A stretch of DNA of 64,000 bases from Mytilus galloprovincialis (lineage: Eukaryota; Mollusca; Bivalvia; Mytilida; Mytilidae), in contig NC_134843.1 of assembly GCF_965363235.1 (NCBI RefSeq), positions 65,883,865 through 65,947,864 of the forward strand, read 5' to 3'. The notes beneath the pieces were generated by a model. The model was not told the DNA's origin. It saw only the letters and a program-made list of their open reading frames with translations, and did no database searches. Position numbers and translations under genes: made by a program. Shown piece after piece: positions 33,584-44,871 of the stretch. How positions within the stretch are numbered: the first letter of the stretch is position 1; every line of letters starts with the position of its first letter.

Positions 33584-33923
33584 TATTAAGCCAATTATCT
33601 TGAAAAAAAAATGTAAAATACAATCATCATAAACTAGTTATATGGACAAACTGAAATAACATGGGCTGATTATTTTGTTTTTATATATCGAACTGACAGA
33701 CTGGTTGTGTTAAATTAGATTTTCAAATCTAAAAAGAACATCGACATGGGTGTTAATTGCATACATTTGTAACACAAAAAGCCTACTTTAATTTATATGA
33801 AATGTTGATGGGAGAATTTATCTCATTATGGAAAAAAGTCAATCCATTTTTTAAAGTTATATCAATACATGTATAGTACTTCCCTAGTTTGACAAAGTAA
33901 GGAAGTGGTTTTGTGCATAACAT

Positions 33924-34711
33924 ATGAGCCAGTCCATGCGAAAAGGTACAAAAACGAAAAATTTACGAAATTCTAAAAAGTGTGCATAATTATTGGTAGT
34001 AGACTTGTGATTTATAAAACACATTTACTTTCCCTCATATCATCAAGCTGTGAGCTACACGCACCTGCGAGTGTTGAGACCCCCCCCCCCTAGTTTTATC
34101 AAGATTTTTAGTGAATTATTTCATATATTTCAATCATTTTCAAAGTACAGTTTAAATGGCTTGATTTGCCGATTGATAACGTTTAACCTGGTAGCAGTGG
34201 GGATAAGGCTCTCGCTTACGATGCGGATATCAATGCAATCAAACCGGGCAACGGTTCGAATCCCGTGCAACTAAGGTTGATTTATATAATATTAAATAAC
34301 TTAACTTAACTTCAATTTCAATTTCTAAAACACAAGATGTCATAGTTTTTGCATTTTCCCTCATGTTTTAATGTTGTCTTTCTTTCTTTAAACCTGTAGA
34401 ACTGACGGAAATTATTGACTTTTGTCTCTGTAGTGTCATAATTTTTTGTAGTTTCTGGTCGGTATAGCATTAGTCCGGGGAACAAATGATTTTACACTTG
34501 CTCAAATACCAAAAATTCAGATATTTCTACGTCTTTTTCGGTTTTAGTTGACAAATTCGGGATAGAATTGACAATCTTATAAATGTTTACATTAATGTAT
34601 TTTTTTTTCGGATAAAATCGTTTTTCAAAAATACTATAACAAACTTTGATAACGTGTCCTGTAAAGTTTACCAAAAGGACTTTTTGTACCTTTTCGCATG
34701 GACTGGCTCAT
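33924..34711. mobile_element. TIR element, copy 1 of a composite pair
   Basis: Terminal inverted repeats of about 31 bp ('atgagccagtccatgcgaaa'…). Near-identical to 35,066-35,862, differing mainly in the length of a poly-C run. Contains a tRNA-Arg-like segment. No protein-coding content. Confidence 0.85.
34183..34270 (+). ncRNA. tRNA-Arg(ACG)-like sequence with pol III boxes
   Basis: 'tggtagcagtgg' resembles an A-box, 'ctcgcttacgatgcgg' an anticodon arm with ACG in the loop, and 'ggttcgaatcc' a canonical B-box followed by the T-stem partner 'cccgt'. A variable segment of about 20 nt separates anticodon arm and T-arm, and stems are imperfect, so this is a tRNA-derived promoter rather than a working tRNA gene. 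Confidence 0.55.
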
Positions 34712-35065
34712 ATCATTTTCAAAATCACAAAAAAAAACAAAAAAATCGAAATTGCCAAAAAGCAATGAAATATCGAAATACTTATAATACTTCATATCTA
34801 ACGTTATAATTTAATGCAAATATTGACATATAATTATCCCTAGCAACTAAAATTCTCCCCTTAGCAACCGTACACCAATCAGCAAAAAGTCCATATTCCA
34901 AATATTTTAGCAACGATTTGAAGTTTCAAATGGATTCGGCATCTCTCAAAACATCTAGTTTGCAAAAAACACATCTAAAATATGTTGATTTTTTAAAAAG
35001 TTAGGGCGAAATCACTCTTTTACTATACATAGGCTTTGCTTGGTACTTTCGCCGATATCACCTAT
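34712..35065. other. Spacer between the paired TIR elements
   Basis: 354 bp of AT-rich sequence with no ORF. Absent from arm B together with both flanking elements, so it appears to have arrived with them. Confidence 0.6.
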
Positions 35066-35862
35066 ATGAGCCAGTCCATGCGAAAAGGTACAAAAACGAA
35101 AAATTTACGAAATTCTAAAAAGTGTGCATAATTATTGGTAGTAGACTTGTGATTTATAAAACACATTTACTTTCCCTCATATCATCAAGCTGTGAGCTAC
35201 ACGCACCTGCGAGTGTTGAGACCCCCCCCCCCCCCCCCCCCTAGTTTTATCAAGATTTTTAGTGAATTATTTCATATATTTCAATCATTTTCAAAGTACA
35301 GTTTAAATGGCTTGATTTGCCGATTGATAACGTTTAACCTGGTAGCAGTGGGGATAAGGCTCTCGCTTACGATGCGGATATCAATGCAATCAAACCGGGC
35401 AACGGTTCGAATCCCGTGCAACTAAGGTTGATTTATATAATATTAAATAACTTAACTTAACTTCAATTTCAATTTCTAAAACACAAGATGTCATAGTTTT
35501 TGCATTTTCCCTCATGTTTTAATGTTGTCTTTCTTTCTTTAAACCTGTAGAACTGACGGAAATTATTGACTTTTGTCTCTGTAGTGTCATAATTTTTTGT
35601 AGTTTCTGGTCGGTATAGCATTAGTCCGGGGAACAAATGATTTTACACTTGCTCAAATACCAAAAATTCAGATATTTCTACGTCTTTTTCGGTTTTAGTT
35701 GACAAATTCGGGATAGAATTGACAATCTTATGAATGTTTACATTAATGTATTTTTTTTTCGGATAAAATCGTTTTTCAAAAATACTATAACAAACTTTGA
35801 TAACGTGTCCTGTAAAGTTTACCAAAAGGACTTTTTGTACCTTTTCGCATGGACTGGCTCAT
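35066..35862. mobile_element. TIR element, copy 2 of a composite pair
   Basis: Same termini and body as 33,924-34,711, in the same orientation. The poly-C tract at about 35,223-35,241 is roughly twice as long. The right flank rejoins sequence collinear with arm B at 50,880. Confidence 0.85.
35334..35421 (+). ncRNA. tRNA-Arg(ACG)-like sequence, second copy
   Basis: Identical in layout to the segment at 34,183, inside the second TIR element. Confidence 0.55.
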
Positions 35863-36234
35863 ATATAAATATATCATGTATATAATAGTGCAATATATAA
35901 ATGAAGTATATATATATCTATAACGTATTCATTGTTATTGCTAGACTCTTGCTAAATTAAAACAAGGATTTTTTTTCTGAATTCAGTCTTCATTGTTCAT
36001 GTTGGTCTTACAAATGTGCATATACATGTACAGTATATATATATATTTATTGATACCTCTCAAAAGGCAATTGCAAAACATTGATACAGATCTAGAGATA
36101 CATTATAGTCATTAATAACAATAAATAAATAAATAGCTTACAACATGCATACTATATAAAAATACCTATAAAACTAACAATGGTTAATAAAAAAAATACA
36201 TTGTATACATGGTATATAAAGTATATTTAAAATT

Positions 36235-36335
36235 AAGAATGGAAATGGAGAATGTGTTAAAGAGACAACAACCCAACCAAAGAGCAGAAAACAGCCAAAT
36301 GCCACCAATGGGTCTTCAACACAGCAAGAAAATTC
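36235..36335 (-). repeat. Dispersed mussel repeat, family R3
   Basis: Contains 'tgccaccaatgggtcttcaa'. Its mirror copy is at 50,165-50,280, so this insertion predates the inverted duplication. Confidence 0.75.
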
Positions 36336-36494
36336 TGCACCTGGAGGCTTATAATCACAAATATTCTGATCCCTAATTCATTTTGATGAAGAACAAAAAA
36401 AATGTTGTCAAGCAGATGACAAACAAAATATTCTGCATCCAGTTTTTCCCCATAACTTAAAGTTTTAAATCTTGAAAAAATTGGATTGATCAGT

Positions 36495-37169
36495 CAGGGT
36501 GGTACTTAAACAAGTGATTTCAAAATCACTTCTTTTTAAAAAAAATGATTTTGGCTGTGAAATATTTATAATTTTCCCAAAGACTTTTCAAAATCACTGA
36601 AACAAGTAATTTGAGAAGATAAAATTTGATCACTTCAATAAGTGTTTATAACATTTTTTGGATATTTTTCCCACAAGCTTGATTTTTTTATTGGTAAAAA
36701 GACAAGAATTCCATTGAAAAAACAACCATGTACATGCAGAAATTGTCATTTGCTTGACAAGCCTCCCAGTTTATAGTTTATTTGAATATGCAAAATCTGG
36801 AATAATTTGTAGATCAGGACATAACCTTAAAATAAATCATTCTTATTCTAGAGAAAACCAATCATGTCACCTAATATTGTTGACCTTTGTCTGATAGTAA
36901 GAGTAGTTAATGAATATTTGATTACAGAACAAAGCTTTAGCGCATTAACTTACTGCCCAAGCGCACTGGTGAAATTGATATCTAAAGATAAAGGGATAAT
37001 GGATTTATGTAGAAAAATTAAAGAAAAGTTTGTGAAAATATGGAAAATCAATGCAATTAGCATTTGAAGATCAAAGAAAACACCAAAATCACTTAAATAG
37101 GTGATGACTGAAAATAAAAAATCACTAAAATAGGTGATAATGAAATCACTTGTTTAAGTAGCACCCCTG
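36495..37169. mobile_element. hAT-like MITE, 675 bp
   Basis: Ends 'cagggtggtacttaaacaag' and 'cttgtttaagtagcacccctg' form ~28-bp inverted repeats of the CAGGG type used by hAT elements. Subterminal 'aaatcact' repeats occur inside. Empty site in arm B near 50,030. It sits 160 bp beyond the stop codon of gene A. A 67-codon ORF inside has no recognisable motif. Confidence 0.8.
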
Positions 37170-37329
37170 ATTGTTGATAGCATCGAAAAAAACTTTAAAA
37201 AAAAGTGTTTGTACTTTGAGCAATTTTTTTTCTTACACAGACAAGAAACTGGCATTACCCCTCGGATGAAGTTAAATGGTTGCTCCCTTAAATGGTTTTC
37301 CATCATGTTATGTTTTCATGATGCATCAT

Positions 37330-39021
37330 CTACATTGTAACATTGTAAACTTGAATAGGATCATAGGTACATTCGTAATATACAAATAACTTGTTTCTGA
37401 ACTTGTCAAAGCATATACCGCTGGGTTTGTGTAGACCATCTCCTTCCCTCAACAAAACCTGTGCAGAGCTATCCTTTTGTTTCAAGACATGAATATTGTT
37501 CGATGTCTTACCACAAATGTAAACATTTCCTTCTGTGTCAAGAACAATTCCAGAGACATCTTTCAAATCTTGTGTTTGGTACAGACAAACCTCCTCACCA
37601 TAATCCTTCATACAATATAAACGATCTGCAATTCCATAATACACATCGTCATCCTTACCAACACTAAAAGCTTGAATCTGACCACTGGTCATTTGAAGGG
37701 TCTTCAAATACTGGACATCATGACCATTGATATCCATTACAATAATTTCACTTTTATAAGCGATATATAATTTACTGCATGAGGCAGTTATAAGATTACA
37801 ACCTTTTGCCATCTTCATGATATTTTTGCAATGAAGTGTACCGGTACCATCTTTTTCCAGGAATAGAAGTTTTTTATTGTCCACTAATACAACAGCTTTA
37901 CTTCCACCAGGAACTGAAGTGATATCTGTTGGTTCGCCTGGAATTTTAATATCACTTATATGACCTCCAGTATCATTAAACAAAAACACCTTTGAAGATG
38001 AAAAAAGATTAAATTCAACAACAAGAAGATGACCAGCGTCCGTTATTGATACACTGTGTACATATTTTTCAGTCTTTATTGCCTCGCCAGGTGTTGCACA
38101 AATAGCTGATATTTTCATACCTTGCACCATGTTCACATTGTATGGTGTTGACTTCATGTTTACTTTTCCAAATAGTAATTCCATTTTAGAACACAATTTA
38201 ACAGGATCAGTGGGTTCCATTTTCAAAGAATATGCCTGCATGTTGTAAGACATTTCTTTCAGTTGCTGGTCCCTTATGTTCTTGAAAGCTTTCATTCTTT
38301 GTAGTAACATGAATGCTTGTTTGTCTGATCCTGTATTCAGTATGGAAGACATTTCGTCTAAGAACCAAGCTGCTTCTTTTCGTCCATCTTCTGCAACTGT
38401 TTTGTCTTTCATCAATTGATCAAGAACGTCTTTTTCTTGACTTTCAACATCTTTCAATAATGTTTTATCAATCATTTCCTCAAGGTACCTAACTAGTTCT
38501 AGTCTTATTTCAACAATTTTCTTTTTTGCTGAAGAAACCTCGTTTAAAAATATCTGTTCAATCGTCTGCTTATTTGCAAGAATAGCACTGAAACTTTGTA
38601 AAATATTTGTAATATCTGTTTGCACACTGTGGAAATTTTGTGAGTTTTTTGTTCCATTGGAAGCAAGGTCGATAGGAACTATATCACTACATGTATTACA
38701 TGAATGGTGTGAACCCAGACAAGCATCACATAACATAATATCATGTTTCTTGCAATAAAACTGTATTTCAACTGATGGGTGATATACACATGTTTCAGGT
38801 GTTTTAAGGATTGTTCCTTTGTTTTCTGTAGCATATGAAGAAGAAGCATCATTTCTTATTTCTGTTAAATAATGATTTCTTGTGAGTTTTAAAGATTGAT
38901 GATGTTGGACACACCCTGGACACAACTGTTCTTCACAAATAGTACACCATTTCACAGATGGATTCTTATTACCTCCTTCTAAGCAAGGACCACATATAGC
39001 TGGCATGGCATGTCCCGCCAT
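37330..39021 (-). CDS. B-box/coiled-coil/beta-propeller protein, copy A (TRIM-like, no RING)
   Basis: Uninterrupted 563-codon frame; the start lies in 'gccATGGcg'-type context. Residues 10-50 hold a first B-box-like cysteine cluster (C10, C13, C26, C29, C34, C37, H40, H41, H50). Residues 78-111 hold a B-box2 (C78, H81, C90, H93, C98, C101, H105, H106). Residues ~125-290 look coiled-coil (K/E/L-rich). The last ~250 residues carry NHL-like blades, e.g. 'VSGIVLDTEGNVYICGK' and 'PSGICFDKFRNKLFVYY'. There is no RING before the B-boxes, so E3 ligase activity cannot be assumed; such proteins may act as scaffolds or regulators of RING-bearing TRIMs. The coding region is intronless. A 3' splice site just upstream (48,154 in the twin copy) suggests an intron in the 5' UTR. 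Twin gene at 48,178, about 94% identical. Confidence 0.93.
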   Translation of the reverse strand: MAGHAMPAICGPCLEGGNKNPSVKWCTICEEQLCPGCVQHHQSLKLTRNHYLTEIRNDASSSYATENKGTILKTPETCVYHPSVEIQFYCKKHDIMLCDACLGSHHSCNTCSDIVPIDLASNGTKNSQNFHSVQTDITNILQSFSAILANKQTIEQIFLNEVSSAKKKIVEIRLELVRYLEEMIDKTLLKDVESQEKDVLDQLMKDKTVAEDGRKEAAWFLDEMSSILNTGSDKQAFMLLQRMKAFKNIRDQQLKEMSYNMQAYSLKMEPTDPVKLCSKMELLFGKVNMKSTPYNVNMVQGMKISAICATPGEAIKTEKYVHSVSITDAGHLLVVEFNLFSSSKVFLFNDTGGHISDIKIPGEPTDITSVPGGSKAVVLVDNKKLLFLEKDGTGTLHCKNIMKMAKGCNLITASCSKLYIAYKSEIIVMDINGHDVQYLKTLQMTSGQIQAFSVGKDDDVYYGIADRLYCMKDYGEEVCLYQTQDLKDVSGIVLDTEGNVYICGKTSNNIHVLKQKDSSAQVLLREGDGLHKPSGICFDKFRNKLFVYYECTYDPIQVYNVTM

Positions 39022-39159
39022 AATTTATATAGTTTGTTTTTACCTGAAAAATATAACTAATTCTAGTTTATCACACAAAAGGCAAAAAATAAAATATTTT
39101 TTAATAAAAGAATAATTGATTGGTTGTAGAGTGTCCATAATTTGGCTAATTAAGTCTAA

Positions 39160-39372
39160 TACTGTAAACCAACTTATTTTCCTGGACACTTTATTTCGCT
39201 TTAGTTATTCGTAATCCATTTCATGGCCATTTTACATTTCAATATTGTAAAAGTGTCTCAATGAAGGAAAAAAAATCAAAGTTTTACATATTTGCTGTGA
39301 TTTATATTCGCTTTATATTTTCTGCTTGGAAAGTTACGCTGTAAAAATCGCTCGAAAAATCAGTTGGTTTAC

Positions 39373-39375
<3 letters not shown>
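39160..39375. mobile_element. MITE with TACTGTAAACCAACT termini
   Basis: 216 bp, TIRs of about 16 bp, inserted at a TA. Arm B retains the unfilled sequence near 47,070 ('ggtagtattagac'). It lies about 140 bp upstream of the start codon of gene A, and a TA microsatellite follows it (39,380-39,410). Confidence 0.8.
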
Positions 39376-39409
<34 letters not shown>

Positions 39410-39504
39410 ATCATGACCATTATAAACTTTGCTGACATTTAAACAATTAACAAACGAACAATATTAAGTAAAAGTCAATGAACCTAGACTATCTGTAATT
39501 TAAA

Positions 39505-39660
39505 GCTTATCGGGGCCTTTTATAGCTGACTATGCGGTATGGGCTTTGCTCATTGTTGAAGGCTGTACAGTGACCTATATTTGTTAATGTTTGTGTCATT
39601 TTGGTCTTTTGTGGATAGTTGTCTCATTGGCAATCATACCATATCTTCTTTTTTATATAA
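39505..39660 (+). repeat. Dispersed mussel repeat, family R1
   Basis: Third copy of the family seen at 60 and 14,650. Confidence 0.8.
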
Positions 39661-39682
39661 CATATATATATATCATCTATAT

Positions 39683-40202
39683 ATATGTTCCAGACCGTAT
39701 GAGTATTAACTACTATTTGGACCGTACGCCTACGGTCTGGACTGTATGCGTACTTTTTCAAAATACGCGTATGGTCTGACTAATATTAAAAAAGATGGTC
39801 AGGTTAATTAGATACAAATGCATATAGCAGATCAACATAACTTAACTATCAAATTAATATAAAAAAGTTCAATTGTAATTGAAACAAAAACTTTATATTT
39901 TAACTTTTTTTTAAATTCACGCAAATTAAATCTGTTAATCTCTTGTATCTAGCATGTCTATCAGTAATACATTAATTGAATTATAACCACTGAAATTGAA
40001 GATATCGGAAGGAAATATCATGTGGTTTTGGAATATTTAGCAACTTTACCACAAAATGCAAATGCAAAGGAACATGCATGAACTGCAAACATGAAAATGT
40101 AAAAAAATATTTCGTTACTTGAATTGTATTTGGATGGACCGTACACGTACACAGTCCAGACTGTACTTGTACTGTTTAAATACTCATATGGTCTGGAATA
40201 TA
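39683..40202. mobile_element. MITE with CCAGACCRTATGAGTATT termini
   Basis: About 520 bp. Ends 'ttccagaccgtatgagtatt' and 'aatactcatatggtctggaa' are inverted. The subterminal regions are packed with GTAC/GGTCTGGACTGTA-type repeats in both orientations. AT-rich middle without ORF. No arm-B counterpart was seen. Confidence 0.75.
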
Positions 40203-40289
40203 TACAAGCAATTTAATCTGAGCAAATGTAATTAGCAAATCCACTATTAATGACTACGGACATGATGGAAGAAATAGTCCTCAAAATAT

Positions 40290-40830
40290 TTATACAATGA
40301 ACAATATTGATATCACTAAAGATGAACAAATAAAGGATCTTGGAATTATTTTTCAAAATGACATTAATAACACATTTCAAGTAAAATAAATATAGCCAAT
40401 AGTATACTTGGACTGATTAAGCAGACTTTTAGCTTTAGTGTTTAAGACTATACATTGCATTGGTAAGACCACATGTGGAATACATGTATATGTAAACACA
40501 ATATGATATCCACTTTTGAGAAAAGATATTAATGGAATTTAATGCAGTAAAAAAAGTGCAGATGAGAGCAACTAAATTATGAATTCATGATAAATATCTT
40601 ATGAAAGATATTTTGCTGTCATCAGGACAAATACCCATGGGCATTATTGGAATTTAGCGAAACCAAGAATAGCCTAGCTACATGCAAGACTTCTTTTTGT
40701 TTAAGACATTTTTCACTTCTTATTTATTAATGATTGTAATAACCTTCCAGTTGAAGGTATTTCTTCAAAAACTGTGGAAGCTTTTAAAATTAATATTGAC
40801 GGTCATTGGGAGTCAGTCATGGTAATGTTA
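40290..40830 (+). mobile_element. Decayed LINE tail (CR1/Rex-like)
   Basis: Translated pieces 'KDLGIIFQNDINNTFQV', 'IANSILGLIKQTFSFSV', 'LYIALVRPHVEY' and 'NNLPVEGISSKTVEAFKINI' match the order of the C-terminal part of many LINE RT proteins (DLG…KANRILGLI…LVRPHLEY…LP…SVNSFK). Broken by many stops. A mirror remnant at 44,090-44,230 shows it predates the inverted duplication. Confidence 0.65.
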
Positions 40831-41390
40831 CTGATGTCGGTGATGAGGACACAAATAGTTTTTCTATAACTTTTTAATTGTGTGAAATATTGCACCAAAC
40901 CATGCACTATTGATGATTGTATCAGTTTTGAAACTGTACCAAAAAAAGATGGGATAAAAAGGATAGGATTCTTCCATATGAGCCCCACAAAGAGCTTACA
41001 GGTACAAAATGTATCTTGATACAGGTATGGCAGTAAGCCAACGGCAACGCCCCTTTTCTTCAAATTCCTTGATCCGCATCTATATTCCAAATGGGCCTCA
41101 ATATGTTTTGATAAAATAAGTGTGATACTAAGTGATTATTATTTTAGTTTCTCACATTCAAATCATGATAATTTTTAACATAATTCTGTTCCTCTGTCAT
41201 TGATTACATTATAAAGGGAATGTATGTAAGGGGAAGAAAACAAAGGTAATATGTTGGGAAGATGCTGTTCGAACCTCTCGGTGTTTAACCTTAATTTAGG
41301 AGAAAAAAATACATTACGAATATTTATTTACCGACAAGCTCAAACGAGACACTATATCATGTATATATCATGATGTCTCTGCTCAAACGA

Positions 41391-43534
41391 GTATAATAGA
41401 GACCCATACACACACATATTGTGGTTGTAGCGTTTAGACCAGACGCCCGTGAAACAATCTGTTTGAAAAATAATCTGAAAAATGTGTAACAGATCCTCAG
41501 TGACACGAGTCGAAACTTTATATATATGAAATGACCGTAATTACGCGGGGAATTTTGAATATCTCAGTGGAATATAATTTTATGAGAATATTGCATATTA
41601 TTCCATTTTTTTTTTCTCTCAAAACTTACAGGGGTGCTCGGCAAACTCCTGCTTTTCAGAAGCGCTTCCTTCGCATTAACTTGAAATCCCAAATCTTCAC
41701 CTGCAAAGCCTGCAATGAAAATGTTTATCAAAATGACGCATATATATACAATTGCATTTATATACTGAACTAGTATTTCGATATCCGAACTATCAGTTTT
41801 ATTAACCGATAATCGTCTAATTTTTAGACGAATTGTGTTCAGTTTTCCGACTAGTTGATAAGTGTTTTTTTTTTATTTAACTTTTTTCGATTGGTTCGAT
41901 TAAGATGTATAACTTCCCAGATTTCTACTTTTTTGATCGGGATGCTGGAACTTAATTTGATTATGTCATGACGTCTAAGATCTTAGAAAACTGTATAGTT
42001 TTCACTTAAAACCATACCAGGCTTGATTTTGAATACTTTCTTTCAAAAGAAATAAATAAATTGATAATTTAGGCATAACATTGACATAAATGCTCTTCTG
42101 TAGAGTAATGTTTCATCATCTTTTTTGTTTATTGCAAGAGAAATATATTTGTTTTTCTGTGGAAAACTTTTAATACTTCTTCGGTAGCAAAAGATTACGC
42201 GAAGAAGATGGGATCGAATTGTAACCCTTACCTAGCTAAGAGTTTTTGAATTTTGAATCAAGTGGAATGTTCCATTTTTTTAGTTAGCATGTTTTTAATT
42301 AACATGTTGCGATGCTATAGGATCAGTTATAAGAAGCTCTTAATTATAGAACGTATACTAAGTTACGCCATTCATTCAGTTTCCAAATCAAAATCCGTCC
42401 CTCTTCTGAACACTCTTTGGATGAACATGGCACCGATTATAATCGCAGTAATAACATTGAAGGGGGACCCTTAATACAAGGCGTGTATGCCTATATACCG
42501 CTCGAATTATCTTAGTTTGCGTATGGTTATGCGTTTACTTTTCTACATTGGCTAGAGGTATAGGGGAGGGTTGAGATCTCATAAACATGTTTAACCCCGC
42601 CGCAATTTTGCGCCTGTTCCAAGTCAGGAGCCTCAGGCCTTTATAAGCCTTGTATGATTTTTAATTTTAGTTTCTTGTGTATAATTCGGAGTTTAGAATG
42701 ACGTCCATTATCACTGTACTGCATGTAGTATATATATACATATTTTTAAAGGGTCAGCCATGCGCGTAACTACGTTTACGTCAAAACGCCCGGGCGTACA
42801 CTTGAATTTGGCAAAACAATATTTTCATCTAAATAGAATTAAAAGAACAAAATAGCAGTACTGTCAGCTGAAGGAAAAACAGAAGATTTTAAAGAATAAA
42901 GTATTGAAATGATAAGCAGGATATAACACGATGAGACTATGTTTTTAAAATATTTTATTAGGTTATGCGTTAGCCTGACATACTGACCCTATCATGTCGT
43001 TTATACGATTCAATAAGGTCTGTTCGACTTTTCTTTTTTTTTTAAAATGTCAAAAAGATAGTAATAAAATTGAGAAAGTAAAATGGGGACTGTGTCAAAG
43101 CGAAAACAACCCGACCATAGAGCATACAACAGCCGAAGACCACCAACAACACGAAAATAAATCTACATGTGGCCTAAAAAGATTGACATTGACCTCGACT
43201 CTGTAGATAGGTTGTGAAGTAATAGTCTCGATAATTCAGACGCTCCATATGCATATGCATATTGTTGAGGGGGGTCATAACTTAAGTAAATCTTCACCGA
43301 TTTGACATCCCTATTTAGTTATTTCATATAACTAAAGTTTCGATGACAGGATCCACATTTTCTCTGATTATTTTTTCAAACAAATGGTTTGGCGTCTGTT
43401 CTTACCACTACAACAGTCAGCAATCTGTGTGTATGTCAAGGATTTCAATTTTGTATAGTGAGATACAAATCCTTGGTGTATTTGCAGGCATGTTTATATC
43501 TTTGTAAAACTATTTATTAAATAATTTATATTCG
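41391..43534. other. Spacer of the inverted duplication
   Basis: About 2.1 kb between the arms without mirror similarity. It holds an R7 repeat (42,560-42,775) and an R3 fragment (43,070-43,150). No supported gene; ORFs of up to 80 codons are unremarkable. Confidence 0.6.
42560..42775 (+). repeat. Dispersed mussel repeat, family R7
   Basis: Marked by 'aacatgtttaaccccgccgc' and 'cgcctgttccaagtcaggag'. A reversed 3' part occurs at 57,615-57,720 ('gaccagctggcccctaaaca'). Confidence 0.7.
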
Positions 43535-44089
43535 TTTGAGCAGAGGTAAATTTTTATAAATACGTCTCTGGTTTGAGCTTGTCGAATTAAAACTGTAAAT
43601 AAAAAATCCAAGGCTACCAAAAAACACGAACTTTTTTTTCTTTCTATAAATTTGTATAGATACACACCGAGAGGTTCGAATGACATTTTCCTAGCATATT
43701 ATCTTAGTTTTCTTTCCCTTACATACTTTCCCCTTATAATGTTATGAACATGATCAATGACAGAACAGAATTATGTAAAACATATGATTTGAATGTAAGA
43801 AACTAAATAATAATTACTAAGTATCACAGTTTTTTTTATTAAAACATAGTCAGGCCATTTGGAATACAGATACGGATCAAGGAATTTGTAGAAAAGGGGC
43901 GTTGCCGTTGCCATACCTGTATGATATCTGTGAGATCGTTATGGAGCTCATATGGAAGAATCCTATCCCTTTAGACCTCTTTATTTTAGTACACTTTCAA
44001 AACTGATACAATCATCAATCCTGCATGGTTTTGGGCAATATTTCACACAAAGTTATTTATAGAAAAACTATTTGTGAGTGTCCTCATCA

Positions 44090-44230
44090 ATTTAATTGAA
44101 TTACTTATTACTTAACTTATACATACATGTAACTGACTTCCAATGACAGTCAATACTAATGTTAACAGCTTCTACAATTTTTGAAGAAATAACTTCCAAT
44201 CATTAATGATACTTTGTGAAAATGTCTTAA
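44090..44230 (-). mobile_element. Mirror copy of the LINE tail
   Basis: Reverse complement matches 40,690-40,830 ('gacatttt…ttcttcaaaa', 'attgg(a/g)agtcagt'). Confidence 0.6.
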
Positions 44231-44424
44231 ATGAAAAGAATTGTTATATATATTACATGTACATGTCCATTGGTCACTAATTTCCAATTAAGTCCACATG
44301 TTCCTTGATGACTAGCTGTGGAACTGTAGCTCTTAGGTCCTTATGTTATTTTTTTACTATTTGCAACCATAGAGAGCAACTACATTTTCTGAAGCATGAC
44401 AAGAGCAGGCCCCCGTTACATAGA

Positions 44425-44625
44425 TATAGGAAGATGTGTTGTGAGTGCCAATGAGACAACTCTCCATCCAAATAACAATTTAAAAAGTAAACCATTATAG
44501 GTTAAAGTACGGCCTTCAACACGGAGCCTTGGCTCACACCGAACAACAAGCTATTAAGGGCCCCAAAATTAGTAGTTTAAAACCATTCAAACGGGAAAAC
44601 CAACGGTCTAATCTATATAAACAAA
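44425..44625 (-). repeat. Dispersed mussel repeat, family R2
   Basis: Best preserved minus-oriented R2 copy: 'gagtgccaatgagacaactc', 'caacacggagccttggctca', 'caacggtctaatctatat'. A shorter relative lies at 46,040-46,240. Confidence 0.75.
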
Positions 44626-44871
44626 ACGAGAAACACGTATATATTACATAAACAAATGACAACTACTGTACATCAGATTCCTGACTTAGGACAGGTGCAA
44701 ACATTTGCAGCGGGATTAAACGTTTTAATGGATCCAAACCTTCTCCCTTTTTCTGAAACAATAGCATAATATGCCTTATGTCAGTCAGCAGCCTAAACCT
44801 GTCCGTCTATGAAACATCACCAGGCGCTGTTAATTATGTGTATTGGTATACTATGTTTTTACACTTCAATA

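Larger units (their letters stand above)
30957..41390 (-). repeat. Inverted segmental duplication, arm A
   Basis: Arm A matches 43,535-52,236 in reverse complement. Anchors, outer to inner: 'catgatttccttgatag' with its partner at 52,220; 'gggtgccacatgtgg' with 51,990; the 563-codon gene pair; 'ggcaacgcccc' with 43,895; 'cgaacctctcgg' with 43,670. Several transposon insertions break the alignment and make arm A longer. The extent is by eye, good to about 50 bp. Confidence 0.9.

Noticed and set aside
34183-34270. Functional tRNA-Arg gene
   Set aside because: Stems are imperfect and an extra ~20 nt separates anticodon and T-arms; it lies in a mobile element present twice.
34050-35425. Paired ORFs beginning MSYTHLRVLRPPPP
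   Set aside because: The proline run is the poly-C tract and the rest crosses the tRNA-like region of a TIR element; no protein family resemblance.
36864-37067. 67-codon ORF inside the 675-bp MITE
   Set aside because: Too small for a transposase and without motif; probably chance.
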